Assembly (NCBI GenBank): GCA_002172485.2 | Contig: NHFP02000008.1 | Span: 28,226 to 72,118, forward strand | Reading direction: 5' to 3' | From: Crocinitomicaceae bacterium TMED114 | GTDB lineage: Bacteria > Bacteroidota > Bacteroidia > Flavobacteriales_D > Sanyastnellaceae | Length of the DNA stretch: 43,893 nucleotides | Shown here: positions 8,931 through 17,245 of the stretch, piece after piece | How the letters are laid out: each line of letters starts with the position of its first letter | How positions within the stretch are numbered: the first letter of the stretch is position 1 | The notes under the pieces: generated by a model | Told to the model about the DNA's origin: nothing | Seen by the model: the letters and a program-made list of their open reading frames with translations, nothing else | Databases searched by the model: none | Translations under genes and position numbers: made by a program

Positions 8931-8947
8931 CAGCAAAAGGGAAAGCC

Positions 8948-9559
8948 TTATTTGCCGGCCACGAGTTTGAAGCCAACCGTGAAGTCGTTGTAGATGAGCT
9001 TGTCGCCGAGCTCCTTTGCGTCGAAGAAGGACTTGCTTCGGAAGCGCACGTCAAACTTGGAGCGGTCGAGGACCATTTCACCGGAGATCTTGGCGCCGCC
9101 GTCGGTCATGTCCACCGTGACAGGGAAGCTGACTTCGTCGGTGCGCCCTTTGATGGTCACCTTGCCGGTGGCGGAGAAGTTGGCGCCATTCTCTCCGCCG
9201 CGAAGCGGGTTGAGCTGGAGCAACTCGAATTGGGCGGTTGGAAATTGCTCCACGCCGAAGAAATCATCGCTGCTCAGGTGTCGGTCGAGCGTGGCCTTGC
9301 TGCCACCTTCCAAGTCGAGCGTATTGATGGTGGTCATGTCAATCACGACAGTGGCTGCGCTGATCATGCCGTTGTCGACGGTGATCATGCCATTGTTGAT
9401 GGCGATGTCGCCATTGTGGGCGCGGGTGACATTGGTGCCTTCCCAGGTGATGGTGCTGGTTTTGGCGTCAATGGTGTAGCGGGAGGGGGCGTCGTCTCCA
9501 CTGGCGAGGACAAAGAAGGGTGCGAGGAGCAGGGCTCCGAAGGTCAGCATGTGCTTCAT
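8948..9559 (-). CDS. YceI-family periplasmic lipocalin-like protein
   Basis: A 203-residue protein with a signal peptide (MKHMLTFGALLLAPFF, cleavage near VLASG). The mature protein begins YTIDAKTSTITWEGTNV, the hallmark start of YceI proteins. It continues through SDDFFGVEQFPTAQFE, and later GKVTIKGRTDEVSFPV and SFFDAKELGDKL, matching the family along its whole length. YceI proteins are beta-barrel binders of long isoprenoid or amide ligands. Here the role is unknown. It starts 25 nt after the MarR stop on the same strand, so it is very likely co-transcribed with MarR and controlled by it. MarR-YceI pairs are common in Bacteroidota and Proteobacteria. Confidence 0.94.
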   Translation of the reverse strand: MKHMLTFGALLLAPFFVLASGDDAPSRYTIDAKTSTITWEGTNVTRAHNGDIAINNGMITVDNGMISAATVVIDMTTINTLDLEGGSKATLDRHLSSDDFFGVEQFPTAQFELLQLNPLRGGENGANFSATGKVTIKGRTDEVSFPVTVDMTDGGAKISGEMVLDRSKFDVRFRSKSFFDAKELGDKLIYNDFTVGFKLVAGK

Positions 9560-9584
9560 TGCAAAAGGGATTTCGGGTTGTGAA

Positions 9585-10067
9585 TCAAGATTGGGGGTCG
9601 AGCAGGTTGTCCGTGTTGTTCAACACTTTGGACAGCGCTGCGTTCAAATCGGTGGCGTGATCTGGGGAAAGGCCGATCATGGTGTCTGTGCCGAGAGTTT
9701 GCATCGGGCGATCCAGTTTGGCCAGAACGGCGAGTCCGCTGTCCGTAATTCGAACGTCGGCCCTGCGCCGATCGGTCGGGCACACTTGTCGGTCGGCCCA
9801 TCCTTTGTCGACGAGCTTGTCGACAATGCGTGACGTGTTGCTGGAGGGGTCCACCATCCGGGCGGCGAGGGACTGTACTGCAATGGGGGCGCCGTCCTGG
9901 CCGCGAAGAATGCGGAGCACATTGTATTGCGGGGGGGTGATTCCGTGTGGCTGAAGGATGCGACGGGCCAACAAGTCCAGCTGGCGGGCCACCACCAGAA
10001 TGTGGAGATGGAGTTTCTGGAAACCGTCGGAGAACTTGGATTGATGGAGGTGGTCTTCGAGCTTCAC
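9585..10067 (-). CDS. MarR-family transcriptional regulator
   Basis: A 160-residue protein with the MarR winged-helix core: ITPPQYNVLRIL (about 43-54), the recognition region SLAARMVDPSSNTSRIVDKL, and the wing DRRRADVRIT, ending in a dimerising helix. The only plausible start is the GTG at 10067. The next in-frame Met lies inside the DNA-binding domain. The palindrome at 10074-10091 sits 6 nt upstream of this GTG. The predicted promoter -7 box (10079-10072) ends 4 nt before it, so the mRNA may be nearly leaderless. MarR proteins usually repress their own operon and respond to small phenolic or oxidising ligands. YceI is the obvious target. Confidence 0.9.
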   Translation of the reverse strand: MKLEDHLHQSKFSDGFQKLHLHILVVARQLDLLARRILQPHGITPPQYNVLRILRGQDGAPIAVQSLAARMVDPSSNTSRIVDKLVDKGWADRQVCPTDRRRADVRITDSGLAVLAKLDRPMQTLGTDTMIGLSPDHATDLNAALSKVLNNTDNLLDPQS

Positions 10068-10071
10068 ACAG

Positions 10072-10101
10072 CAAATGTATGTACATACATTAAATGTGCA
10101 A
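10072..10101 (-). promoter_or_regulatory. Bacteroidota-type promoter of the MarR-YceI operon
   Basis: Minus strand: TTG at 10101-10099, a 19-nt spacer, then TACATTTG at 10079-10072. The second element is an exact match to the TAnnTTTG -7 consensus known for the housekeeping sigma factor of Bacteroidota, and TTG fits the -33 element. The predicted transcription start falls at or within a few bases of the GTG start codon. A 6-bp hairpin (10103-10108 with 10115-10120) lies just upstream and may be a weak end signal for the yqeY transcript. Confidence 0.65.
10074..10091. promoter_or_regulatory. 18-bp perfect palindrome, probable MarR operator
   Basis: Two 9-bp half-sites (AATGTATGT and its complement) form a perfect inverted repeat, centred between 10082 and 10083. 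It covers most of the predicted -7 box of the MarR promoter. MarR dimers bind inverted repeats of about 16-20 bp, so its size and position fit an autorepression operator. Confidence 0.75.
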
Positions 10102-10169
10102 GCAGGAATATCACTTCCTGAGCCAAATCGGGTGCGGAGAAGATTAAAGGCGGGAGGGCAATTGCTGGA

Positions 10170-10619
10170 TCAGGCGAGGCGCTGGCGCACCAATGCGCTG
10201 ATTTCTTTGCCATCGGCGCGGCCAGCGAAGCGCGCTGAGGCCGCACCCATGACGCGGCCCATGTCGGCCATGGAGCTGGCGCCCAATTCGGCAATCAAGT
10301 CCGAGACAGCTTGGGCCAACTCCTCCTCCGTCATGGGCTGCGGGAGGTAGACGCGGATGACATCGGCCTGGGCTTGCTCCTCGGCGACGAGATCGTCGCG
10401 ACCCTGTTCCTTGTAGATGGTCAGGGTGTCCTCTCGCTGCTTGAGTTGCTTGGAGAGAATTTTGGTAACGGCGGCGTCGTCGAGGGTGTCGCTTCCTGCG
10501 GCCTCGGTCATGGCGAGCATGATTTTGCTCTTGATGTCACGAAGTGCAGCGAGCCGCACTTTGTCCTTGGCCTTCATGGCCTCTTTCATGTCGGCGCTGA
10601 TGCGCTCTTGCAGGGTCAT
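10170..10619 (-). CDS. yqeY: GatB/YqeY-domain protein
   Basis: A 149-residue protein matching the YqeY family along its length: MTLQERISADMKEAMKAKD at the start, LRDIKSKI, the KQLKQREDTLTIYKEQGR region, EEQAQADVIRVYLP and the helical tail related to the GatB C-terminal domain. The exact role is unsettled. It is thought to act near tRNA-dependent amidation or as a tRNA-binding accessory. It lies 13 nt after ftsZ, its usual position in Bacteroidota, and is the last gene of the dcw cluster. Confidence 0.93.
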   Translation of the reverse strand: MTLQERISADMKEAMKAKDKVRLAALRDIKSKIMLAMTEAAGSDTLDDAAVTKILSKQLKQREDTLTIYKEQGRDDLVAEEQAQADVIRVYLPQPMTEEELAQAVSDLIAELGASSMADMGRVMGAASARFAGRADGKEISALVRQRLA

Positions 10620-10632
10620 CTGAGGCGGGGGG

Positions 10633-12417
10633 TCAGTCGACGTTGTCGTGGAGGTAGGGATTGTCCGTCTTCAAGCCGCCGGTTTCTTCGTCGATGCTCA
10701 AGCGTGTGGCTTGGGATTCGTCGCTGGCCGGGGTAGGGGACAATTGGAAATTGCGGCGCTTGTAGGCGGGTTCGTTTTCCAGTTCGGTCAATCCGCTCGG
10801 TGTGCGAAGGCGCTTGGTGTAGGCCTCAATGCTTTCTGTGCGGCGCGCATTGCGCTGTGCCATCTCCTCGGCTCCGGTTTGCGGCTGCAGGGGAGCGGGC
10901 TTCGGTGCAGGGGCCGGATGGGTTGCTGCTGGCTCTGCTGCCGTTTCCGGCTGAGGAGCGGGAGTGGATGCAGGAGAAGCCGTTGTCTGGTCCTCAAGAT
11001 GGTCCACCTGTTCATTGGTGAAGGACACCTCACCCATTTGTTCTGGAATGAGCGGTGCATCGGAGGCAGCGTCGAGATCGAGCATCGTGTACTCCCCCAC
11101 TTGCGCTTCGGCCGGTGCAGCTTCTGGTTCGGCTTCCATGGCCGGTTGGACATCGGCTTGAGGTTCTTCGACCTCAGCGTGTCGCAAGCTGACTTCTTCG
11201 GCCCCTTCTGAATTGGGCGTTCCAAACAAGTCGAGCGCAGCCGTGGGCGTTTCAGCGGTGATGTCTTCCGCTTTCCACTGGTTGGTCACCACGTTGTCGG
11301 TGGGTTCAGCAGCGCCTTTCAGGTGCGGTTCGGCTTCTGTGGCCGTGTCGTCGCCGAGGATAGGCTCGTTGGTGATGGGACCGGGGAGGGGCGCTGTGAT
11401 TTCCCGGGCTTCAGCGTCCAGGCGCATCTTCGAGATGACCGGACCTTCTGGCAGCTGGGTGTTGGTTTCGAAGCCAGTGGCAATAACGGTGACACAAATC
11501 TTGTCTTCGAGGCTGGCGTCGTGGCCGTATCCCCAGATGACTTCGGCGGTGGCACCGGCTTGGTCTTGGATGTAGTCCGTGATCTCGGAAATCTCATCCA
11601 TCAGAACTTCTTCGGTACCGTAGGTGATGTTCAGCAGCACGAAGTTGGCGCCCGTGATGTCGCTGTCGTTGAGCAGCGGCGATTCGAGGGCCTCGCTCAC
11701 GGCGGTCATCGCGCGTCCTTCCCCACTGGCCGCGCCAGCCCCCATGATGGCAGCACCGCTGTCGCGCATCACGGTTTTGACGTCGTTCATGTCGACGTTG
11801 ATGTCCCCAGTGAGGGTGATGACCTCTGCGATGCCTTTGGCCGCCGTGCAGAGCACTTCATCTGCATTGGAGAATGCCTTTTTGAGGGTCAGGTTGCCAA
11901 ACAGCTCACGGAGTTTGTCGTTGCGGATGATCAACAGGGTGTCCACTGCAGCGCGCATTTCTTCGAGGCCTTCTGCTGCTTGGTTGGCTCGGCGCTTGCC
12001 TTCGAAGTTGAAGGGAACGGTGACGATGCCAACCGTGAGGATGTCGAGGTCCTTGCAGGCTCGGGCGATGACCGGAGCAGCGCCGGTTCCCGTTCCACCG
12101 CCCATGCCAGCGGTGACAAACACCATGGTGGTGTTGTCGTTGAGTTGGGCGAGGACGTCATCGAGGTTTTCGATGGCGGCATTCTTGCCCGTCTCGGGGA
12201 TGCTGCCAGCACCTTGCCCTGCCGTGAGGGTTGTGCCCAGTTGGATGCGGGTGGGCACGGTGGATGCTTCCAATGCTTGGTTGTCCGTGTTGCAGACAAT
12301 GAAATCCACGCCATTGATGCCCTGTTGGTGCATGTAGTTGACGGCGTTGGAGCCGCCACCACCGACACCAATGACCTTGATGGGGGAGCCGGGATTCTGT
12401 GGAATGTCGAATTGCAT
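10633..12417 (-). CDS. ftsZ: Cell division protein FtsZ
   Basis: A 594-residue tubulin-like GTPase that forms the Z ring. GTP-binding motifs are GVGGGGSN (17-24) and the tubulin signature GGGTGTG (106-112). The catalytic T7 loop is NVDMND (207-212). The polymerising core ends near residue 325. A long acidic, Pro/Ala/Glu-rich linker of over 200 residues follows, then ENEPAYKRR and a final NPYLHDNVD. These two short motifs resemble the conserved C-terminal tail of Bacteroidota FtsZ, where partner proteins bind. The length is normal for the phylum. It is separated from ftsA by 169 nt, the only large gap in the cluster, implying separate control of its expression (see regulatory entry). Confidence 0.98.
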   Translation of the reverse strand: MQFDIPQNPGSPIKVIGVGGGGSNAVNYMHQQGINGVDFIVCNTDNQALEASTVPTRIQLGTTLTAGQGAGSIPETGKNAAIENLDDVLAQLNDNTTMVFVTAGMGGGTGTGAAPVIARACKDLDILTVGIVTVPFNFEGKRRANQAAEGLEEMRAAVDTLLIIRNDKLRELFGNLTLKKAFSNADEVLCTAAKGIAEVITLTGDINVDMNDVKTVMRDSGAAIMGAGAASGEGRAMTAVSEALESPLLNDSDITGANFVLLNITYGTEEVLMDEISEITDYIQDQAGATAEVIWGYGHDASLEDKICVTVIATGFETNTQLPEGPVISKMRLDAEAREITAPLPGPITNEPILGDDTATEAEPHLKGAAEPTDNVVTNQWKAEDITAETPTAALDLFGTPNSEGAEEVSLRHAEVEEPQADVQPAMEAEPEAAPAEAQVGEYTMLDLDAASDAPLIPEQMGEVSFTNEQVDHLEDQTTASPASTPAPQPETAAEPAATHPAPAPKPAPLQPQTGAEEMAQRNARRTESIEAYTKRLRTPSGLTELENEPAYKRRNFQLSPTPASDESQATRLSIDEETGGLKTDNPYLHDNVD

Positions 12418-12586
12418 GGGTTCGAGGTCGTGGATGGAGGGGTGTGTCTCGGGAAATCAGGCTTTTCAGCGCGACACAGGTGAATGACAATGTCGTCGCC
12501 CGTGTGCTTGGTCCGTCACCTCCTTTGGGGTTTCCATCCACGATGTCGCGGTGGAAAACGGGATTTGGTGACGTCGTCCGCGCGCG
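12418..12586 (-). promoter_or_regulatory. Structured ftsA-ftsZ spacer (candidate ftsZ leader)
   Basis: A perfect 11-bp inverted repeat (12533-12543 with 12428-12438) encloses nearly the whole gap and ends 10 nt before the ftsZ ATG. Inside it are a second hairpin (12491-12499 with 12471-12478, one bulge) and, at 12526-12516 on the minus strand, AAAGGAGGTGA, a perfect extended match to the 16S rRNA 3' end. No start codon follows that match at normal spacing. It lies in an unannotated 23-codon frame that starts at an ATG at 12537. I found no clear TAnnTTTG promoter. The structure is directly visible. A regulatory role is inference. Confidence 0.5.
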
Positions 12587-13894
12587 TTATTCCGGGATTT
12601 CGTCTTCGAAGAAGTCCTTGATTTTCTGGAGGAATTTGCGTGGACCGGAGAGCGTTTGAAGGGCTTCTTCTTGACGTGTGTCCCCGCCGAATTCACCATT
12701 GGGACCCACTTCATTTTCGAAGCCGAGCAGGACGAGGCCAATGCCCGTTGCGTACGTGGGTGCCGTCAGGCTGCGGTCCGGCGCTTGCGCGAGGTGGGTG
12801 TTGGGGAATCCAATCCGACAGTCCAGCGTGGTGACGTATTCGAAGAGCTGACGGACGTGGCGGAGCTGGCTGCCACCGCCGGTGACGACGATGCCGCCGA
12901 TGAGTTCGCGTTCGAGGCCGCTGTTCTTGATTTCGTAGTGGACGTGCTCGATGATTTCCGCCATGCGCGCCTGGATGATGCCGGCGATGTTGCGGCGGGA
13001 CACCTCTTTTGGCGCTCGGCCCGGCAGCCCTGGGATGACCACGATTTCATCCTGGGCCATTTCCTGTTCGAGAGCGGATCCAAACTTGTTCTTCAGTGCT
13101 TCCGCATGCTTCTTCAGCACTCCGCAGCCCTGCTTGATGTCGTCGGTGATGGCGTTGCCTCCAAAGGGAATCACCGCTGTGTGGCGGATGATGCCTTCCT
13201 GAAAGATGGCAATGTCCGTCGTGCCGCCGCCGATGTCCACGAGGGCGACGCCGGCTTCCTTCTCTTCCTCGCTGAGAACGGCGGAGCTGGACGCGATGGG
13301 CTCGAGGATCAACTGGTCGACCTGAAGTCCGGCGCGCTTGATGCAGCGGTAGATGTTCTTGGCAGCTGAGGTCTGGCCGGTGATGATGTGGAAGTTGGCC
13401 TCCAGCCGAACCCCGGTGTGGCCAACCGGCTCCTTGATGCCCGGTTCTCCATCCACCGTGAACTCCTGCGGCAGCACGTGGAGGATTTCTTCTCCAGGGA
13501 GCACCTTCAGCTTCTTCATGTCTTCGATGAGCTGCTGCACATCGTCCCGGTTGATTTCCTCCTCGGTTTCGGTGCGGATCAATTGGCCGCGGTGTTGCAG
13601 GCTTTTGATGTGCTGTCCGGCAATGCCGACGTTGACCACTTCGATGCGGACGTTGGCGGATTTCTCAGCCGCTTCGACGGCAGCACGGATGGACTGGACG
13701 GTCTGCTCGATGTTGGCGACGACTCCACGGGTCACCCCGATGGATTCACTCTTGCCATATCCGATGATGTCCAGTTTGCCGTGGGCGTTCTTCTGGCCGA
13801 CGATGCACGCAATCTTGGTCGTGCCGATGTCGAGGCCGACGACGATGTCCTGATGGGGGTTGTTGCTGTCCATGGTGGAGGGGGTGGAGGTCAT
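12587..13894 (-). CDS. ftsA: Cell division protein FtsA
   Basis: A 435-residue actin-like ATPase that tethers FtsZ filaments to the membrane. Phosphate-1 motif GLDIGTTK is at 20-27, and the second phosphate-binding stretch VALVDIGGGTTDIAIF is near 217-232. The SHS2/1C insertion typical of FtsA lies between. The C-terminus, with FLQKIKDFFEDEI, can form the amphipathic membrane-targeting helix. The ATG at 13894 is chosen because it overlaps the ftsQ TGA by 4 nt, like the other junctions in this cluster. A Met eight codons in is an alternative. Confidence 0.97.
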   Translation of the reverse strand: MTSTPSTMDSNNPHQDIVVGLDIGTTKIACIVGQKNAHGKLDIIGYGKSESIGVTRGVVANIEQTVQSIRAAVEAAEKSANVRIEVVNVGIAGQHIKSLQHRGQLIRTETEEEINRDDVQQLIEDMKKLKVLPGEEILHVLPQEFTVDGEPGIKEPVGHTGVRLEANFHIITGQTSAAKNIYRCIKRAGLQVDQLILEPIASSSAVLSEEEKEAGVALVDIGGGTTDIAIFQEGIIRHTAVIPFGGNAITDDIKQGCGVLKKHAEALKNKFGSALEQEMAQDEIVVIPGLPGRAPKEVSRRNIAGIIQARMAEIIEHVHYEIKNSGLERELIGGIVVTGGGSQLRHVRQLFEYVTTLDCRIGFPNTHLAQAPDRSLTAPTYATGIGLVLLGFENEVGPNGEFGGDTRQEEALQTLSGPRKFLQKIKDFFEDEIPE

Positions 13895-14652
13895 TTTCGG
13901 GCCACGAGTTGTCCTTCGTAGCGCAGGTCGAGTTCACGGTATTGCCGCAGGTCCCCGTTGTCGAGGAGGGCGGTGTAGAAGGTGCGGAGTTGACGGAGTT
14001 GGTCGTCGAGTCGGTTTTGCGCGCCTGGATTCGCACCGAGGTGGACGATGAGGTCGCCGATGCGGGGCCGGAAAGACACATGGCCGTCTTGGTCGACGTC
14101 GATCTGATCGATGAACCGGTCCCAGAACGGGTCGGTATCGAGGTGGTGAAGGAGGGGCAGGGCGGCCCGGGCTTGCACTGCACGTTTGGCATGGACCACG
14201 GGCACATCGGCCGTGTAGCGCGGGGACAGGGGGAACCAACGTCCCTCATCGTCGAGGTAGAGCACGCTGTCTGCGCTCCACACCCGGGCGAGCGGCCGTT
14301 GTTGTCGAACGGAAATGCGCAAGGCGCCGCCCAAGGTGGGCTCGATGGTGCAGTCGGCGACGCCAGGCTGGTCGAGCAGGGCGGCATGCAGGGCCGCATA
14401 AGGCAGGTCGGCCAAGGGCCGATCGAGCAAGGCAAAGCCGTCGGTCACGGCGGTCTTCAGCGACGGGGCGTCCACGAAGTACATCCCGTCCATTTGATCG
14501 ACTTCAATCTCCAAGGCGCGGCAAGGCGTGCGGTCGGCCGCCTGATCGGCTGCCGTGAAGACGACGACAGCAGCGAGCAGCAGGGGCACAGTCCACCACA
14601 TGCGGTTCCACCGTGCGGTGGACGAGGCATTGGGTGGAGGAGGTGTGTTCAT
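13891..14652 (-). CDS. ftsQ: Cell division protein FtsQ
   Basis: A 253-residue bitopic protein. It has a short cytoplasmic N-terminus, one membrane helix (about 19-36, WWTVPLLLAAVVVF) and a periplasmic domain with a POTRA-like start (YFVDAPSLKTAV...VADCTIEPTLGG), then VRQQRPLARVW and YLDDEGRWFPL, as in Bacteroidota FtsQ/DivIB. It links the cytoplasmic divisome to FtsL, FtsI and FtsW. Sequence conservation is low in this family, so position between murC and ftsA is important evidence. The start at 14652 overlaps the murC stop by 4 nt. A longer frame to 14811 would only cover murC sequence in another frame. Confidence 0.9.
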   Translation of the reverse strand: MNTPPPPNASSTARWNRMWWTVPLLLAAVVVFTAADQAADRTPCRALEIEVDQMDGMYFVDAPSLKTAVTDGFALLDRPLADLPYAALHAALLDQPGVADCTIEPTLGGALRISVRQQRPLARVWSADSVLYLDDEGRWFPLSPRYTADVPVVHAKRAVQARAALPLLHHLDTDPFWDRFIDQIDVDQDGHVSFRPRIGDLIVHLGANPGAQNRLDDQLRQLRTFYTALLDNGDLRQYRELDLRYEGQLVARK

Positions 14653-16103
14653 GATGTGGTTTCGCTGGCGTTGGGGCGGTTGAGAAGCCTGTCGGCGGCC
14701 GCCGGAATCCAATGGTGGAGATCTCCGGCACCCAGAAACAGAAGCACCTCTGGCCCAGTCTGCTGTAGAACATCTAAAAACCGGGATTCCTCCGGGCAAT
14801 TGACGGGACACCCGGTCACCTTATCCCCAACGGCTTGTGCATCCACGCCGGGCAGTGGGTTTTCGCGTGCGGCGTAGATGGGCAGCACGATGCAGTGGTC
14901 CAGGGCCGACAGGCTCCGGCCGAAGTCGTCGAGGAAGTCCCGGGTGCGGCTGAAGAGGTGGGGCTGGAAGACGCCGACGAGTTTTTTTCCGGGGTAAGAC
15001 GCCCTGGCTGCGGCTACAGTGCCGTCGATTTCGCTGGGGTGATGGGCGTAGTCATCGATGATGGTCAGGGCCTCCGTGTGGAGGCGGACCTCGAAGCGCC
15101 GGGCAATGCCGGGAAACGCCTGCAGGGCTTGGGGTATCTGCGCTGCATCCATTCCGGCGCGGACGGCGAGGATGGCCGCAGCGGTGGCATTGGCGGCATT
15201 GTGCATCCCCGGCATCGTCCAAGTCACGTGCAGGGGGGAGTGGCCAGTGAGGTGCAAATCAAAGGCCGCCAGTCCGGATGGGTCTCGGCCCACGTCGCCG
15301 TATCCACCTTCCCATGGCTCGGGCAGGGTGTCTTGGCTGACCTCCCCGTACAGGGTGTGTTGGGGCAGGGCATCCGGACCGAGGGAATCCCGCAGGGCCC
15401 GAGATGCATCCACATGGAGGAGGATGCCGTCCTCCTCCACTTGTCCGGCGAATTCGGAAAAACTGCGGTGAAGGGCGGCAGCATCGCCATAGATGTCGAG
15501 GTGGTCCGCGTCTGTGGAGGTGATCACGGCGTGCTTCGGGTGCAGGGTGAGAAAACTCCGGTCGAATTCATCGGCCTCCACCACGACCCATGGAGCATCG
15601 TGACCTTGACCTGCGAGGAGCAAATTGGAATCGAATCCTTTGGCCACGCCGCCGAGAAAGGCTTCGACGGGCACGCCGCCATGGTGGAGCAAATGGGCGA
15701 GCAGTGCGGAAGTGGTGGTCTTGCCGTGGGTCCCTGCGACGGCGAGAAGCGGGGTGTTCCGTGTCACTTCGCCGAGCAATTCAGCCCGTTTCAGGATGCG
15801 GAAGCCAGCTCCACGGAAGAGGGTGAGCAAGGGAAAGTGATCCGGTACGGCCGGGGTGCGCACAATGGTCCACCGCTCCGTGCGTCCCGCTGCAAGGTCC
15901 GCCTTCAGTCCGTCCGGTAGGGAGTCGATGGCGCCGGTGGTGTCGACGTCCATGCCTTCTGCGAACAGGGCGTCCGTGATGGTGGAGGGGGTCCGGTCGT
16001 AGCCGGCCACCATGGCGCCGTGGGTGTGGAACCAACGCGCCAGGGCACTCATGCCGATGCCCCCGATGCCGAGGAAATACAGGTGCTGGCCGGCCGCGTT
16101 CAC
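14649..16103 (-). CDS. murC: UDP-N-acetylmuramate--L-alanine ligase MurC
   Basis: A 484-residue Mur ligase that adds L-Ala to UDP-MurNAc in the cytoplasm. The N-terminal Rossmann motif LGIGGIGMSALA (11-22) is the MurC fingerprint. The ATP-binding loop AGTHGKTTT is at 123-131, and DDYAHHPSEI in the central/C-terminal part is the Mur ligase signature. Length is typical. It overlaps murG (upstream) and ftsQ (downstream) by 4 nt each, so the block is translationally coupled. Confidence 0.98.
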   Translation of the reverse strand: MNAAGQHLYFLGIGGIGMSALARWFHTHGAMVAGYDRTPSTITDALFAEGMDVDTTGAIDSLPDGLKADLAAGRTERWTIVRTPAVPDHFPLLTLFRGAGFRILKRAELLGEVTRNTPLLAVAGTHGKTTTSALLAHLLHHGGVPVEAFLGGVAKGFDSNLLLAGQGHDAPWVVVEADEFDRSFLTLHPKHAVITSTDADHLDIYGDAAALHRSFSEFAGQVEEDGILLHVDASRALRDSLGPDALPQHTLYGEVSQDTLPEPWEGGYGDVGRDPSGLAAFDLHLTGHSPLHVTWTMPGMHNAANATAAAILAVRAGMDAAQIPQALQAFPGIARRFEVRLHTEALTIIDDYAHHPSEIDGTVAAARASYPGKKLVGVFQPHLFSRTRDFLDDFGRSLSALDHCIVLPIYAARENPLPGVDAQAVGDKVTGCPVNCPEESRFLDVLQQTGPEVLLFLGAGDLHHWIPAAADRLLNRPNASETTS

Positions 16104-17245
16104 GGGCGACGGTTGGCGAGGAGGTCCAACACTTCACGAACCACTGCATCTGCTGCATCCGGTCGGGCAGTACCGGCGAGGGCTGCAGCCATGGTCTGGC
16201 TTGGTTCGCCTTCTGTCAGCAGTTTGGAGACGGCGGCGCCCAACCCGTCCACCACATCGGTGTCCTTCAGAAGTACAGCTCCGCCGCGATCGACGACGCT
16301 GAGGGCGTTTTTGGTCTGGTGGTCCTCCGCCACGTGGGGCGATGGGACGAGGAGGGTCGGTTTGCCGACGAGCGCCAATTCGGCGATGGACATGGCGCCG
16401 GCCCTGCTCGCGATGCAATTCGCCGCGTCATACGCCAGGTCCATGCGGTCGATGAACCCACGAACGGTCAGCAGGGGGTCGCCGTGGTCTTCGGCCCAGG
16501 CCATTTCGCGATCGGCGTAGCGTCCCCCGCATTGCCACAGGATTTGAAATCCGCGCTGTTCCAAGGAGCGCTCCTGGACCAGTTGTCGCACCGCGGCGTT
16601 CATGCTGGCCGCGCCCAGGCTGCCTCCAAGGACGAGGAGAACCGGAAGGTCGTCCTGAAGTCCAAAGTGTTGGCGCGCTTCGCGCCCTTGATTGGAAGTG
16701 CCTTCGCTCGGTGTGAGTCGCTCGAGAATGCCGGCGCGCAGCGGGTTGCCGGTCTCGACAATCCGGTCTGCCGGGAACCAGCGCTCCAATCCGGGAAAGC
16801 CCGCGCACACCCGGTCGACGCGTCCGGCCAGCAGGCGGTTGGTGATGCCGGGAAAGCCGTTCTGTTCCTGGATCAGCGTGGGAATTCCAGCGCGGGTGGC
16901 GGCCCACAACAGGGGCCCACTGGCAAATCCGCCCACGCCGATGGCGATGTCGGGTTGGAACCGGCGGATGATGCGGCGCGACAGTTGAAGGGAGCGGAGC
17001 AAGCGGAATGGAAACCGCAGGTTGCGCAGGGACAGCTTGCGGTCGATGCCGGTGATGGGCAGGCCGGTGATGGTGTACCTGGCTGCCGGAATGCGCTCCA
17101 TTTCCATGCGGCCCAATGCGCCCACGAATTCGATGACACAGTCCGGGTGCCGGGCTTGCAGGGCCTCGGCGATGGCGATGGCCGGGTGAATGTGCCCGCC
17201 AGTTCCACCGCCGGAAATCAGCACGCGCAGGGGGCGGTCAGCCAT
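16100..17245 (-). CDS. murG: UDP-GlcNAc transferase MurG
   Basis: A 381-residue GT-B glycosyltransferase that converts lipid I to lipid II at the inner face of the membrane. SGGGTGGH (11-18) is the N-terminal diphosphate-binding loop. QEQNGFPGITNRLLA in the middle is a family signature. SRAGAMSIAELALVGKP near the C-terminus contacts the UDP-GlcNAc donor. It overlaps ftsW by 8 nt and murC by 4 nt. Confidence 0.98.
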   Translation of the reverse strand: MADRPLRVLISGGGTGGHIHPAIAIAEALQARHPDCVIEFVGALGRMEMERIPAARYTITGLPITGIDRKLSLRNLRFPFRLLRSLQLSRRIIRRFQPDIAIGVGGFASGPLLWAATRAGIPTLIQEQNGFPGITNRLLAGRVDRVCAGFPGLERWFPADRIVETGNPLRAGILERLTPSEGTSNQGREARQHFGLQDDLPVLLVLGGSLGAASMNAAVRQLVQERSLEQRGFQILWQCGGRYADREMAWAEDHGDPLLTVRGFIDRMDLAYDAANCIASRAGAMSIAELALVGKPTLLVPSPHVAEDHQTKNALSVVDRGGAVLLKDTDVVDGLGAAVSKLLTEGEPSQTMAAALAGTARPDAADAVVREVLDLLANRRP

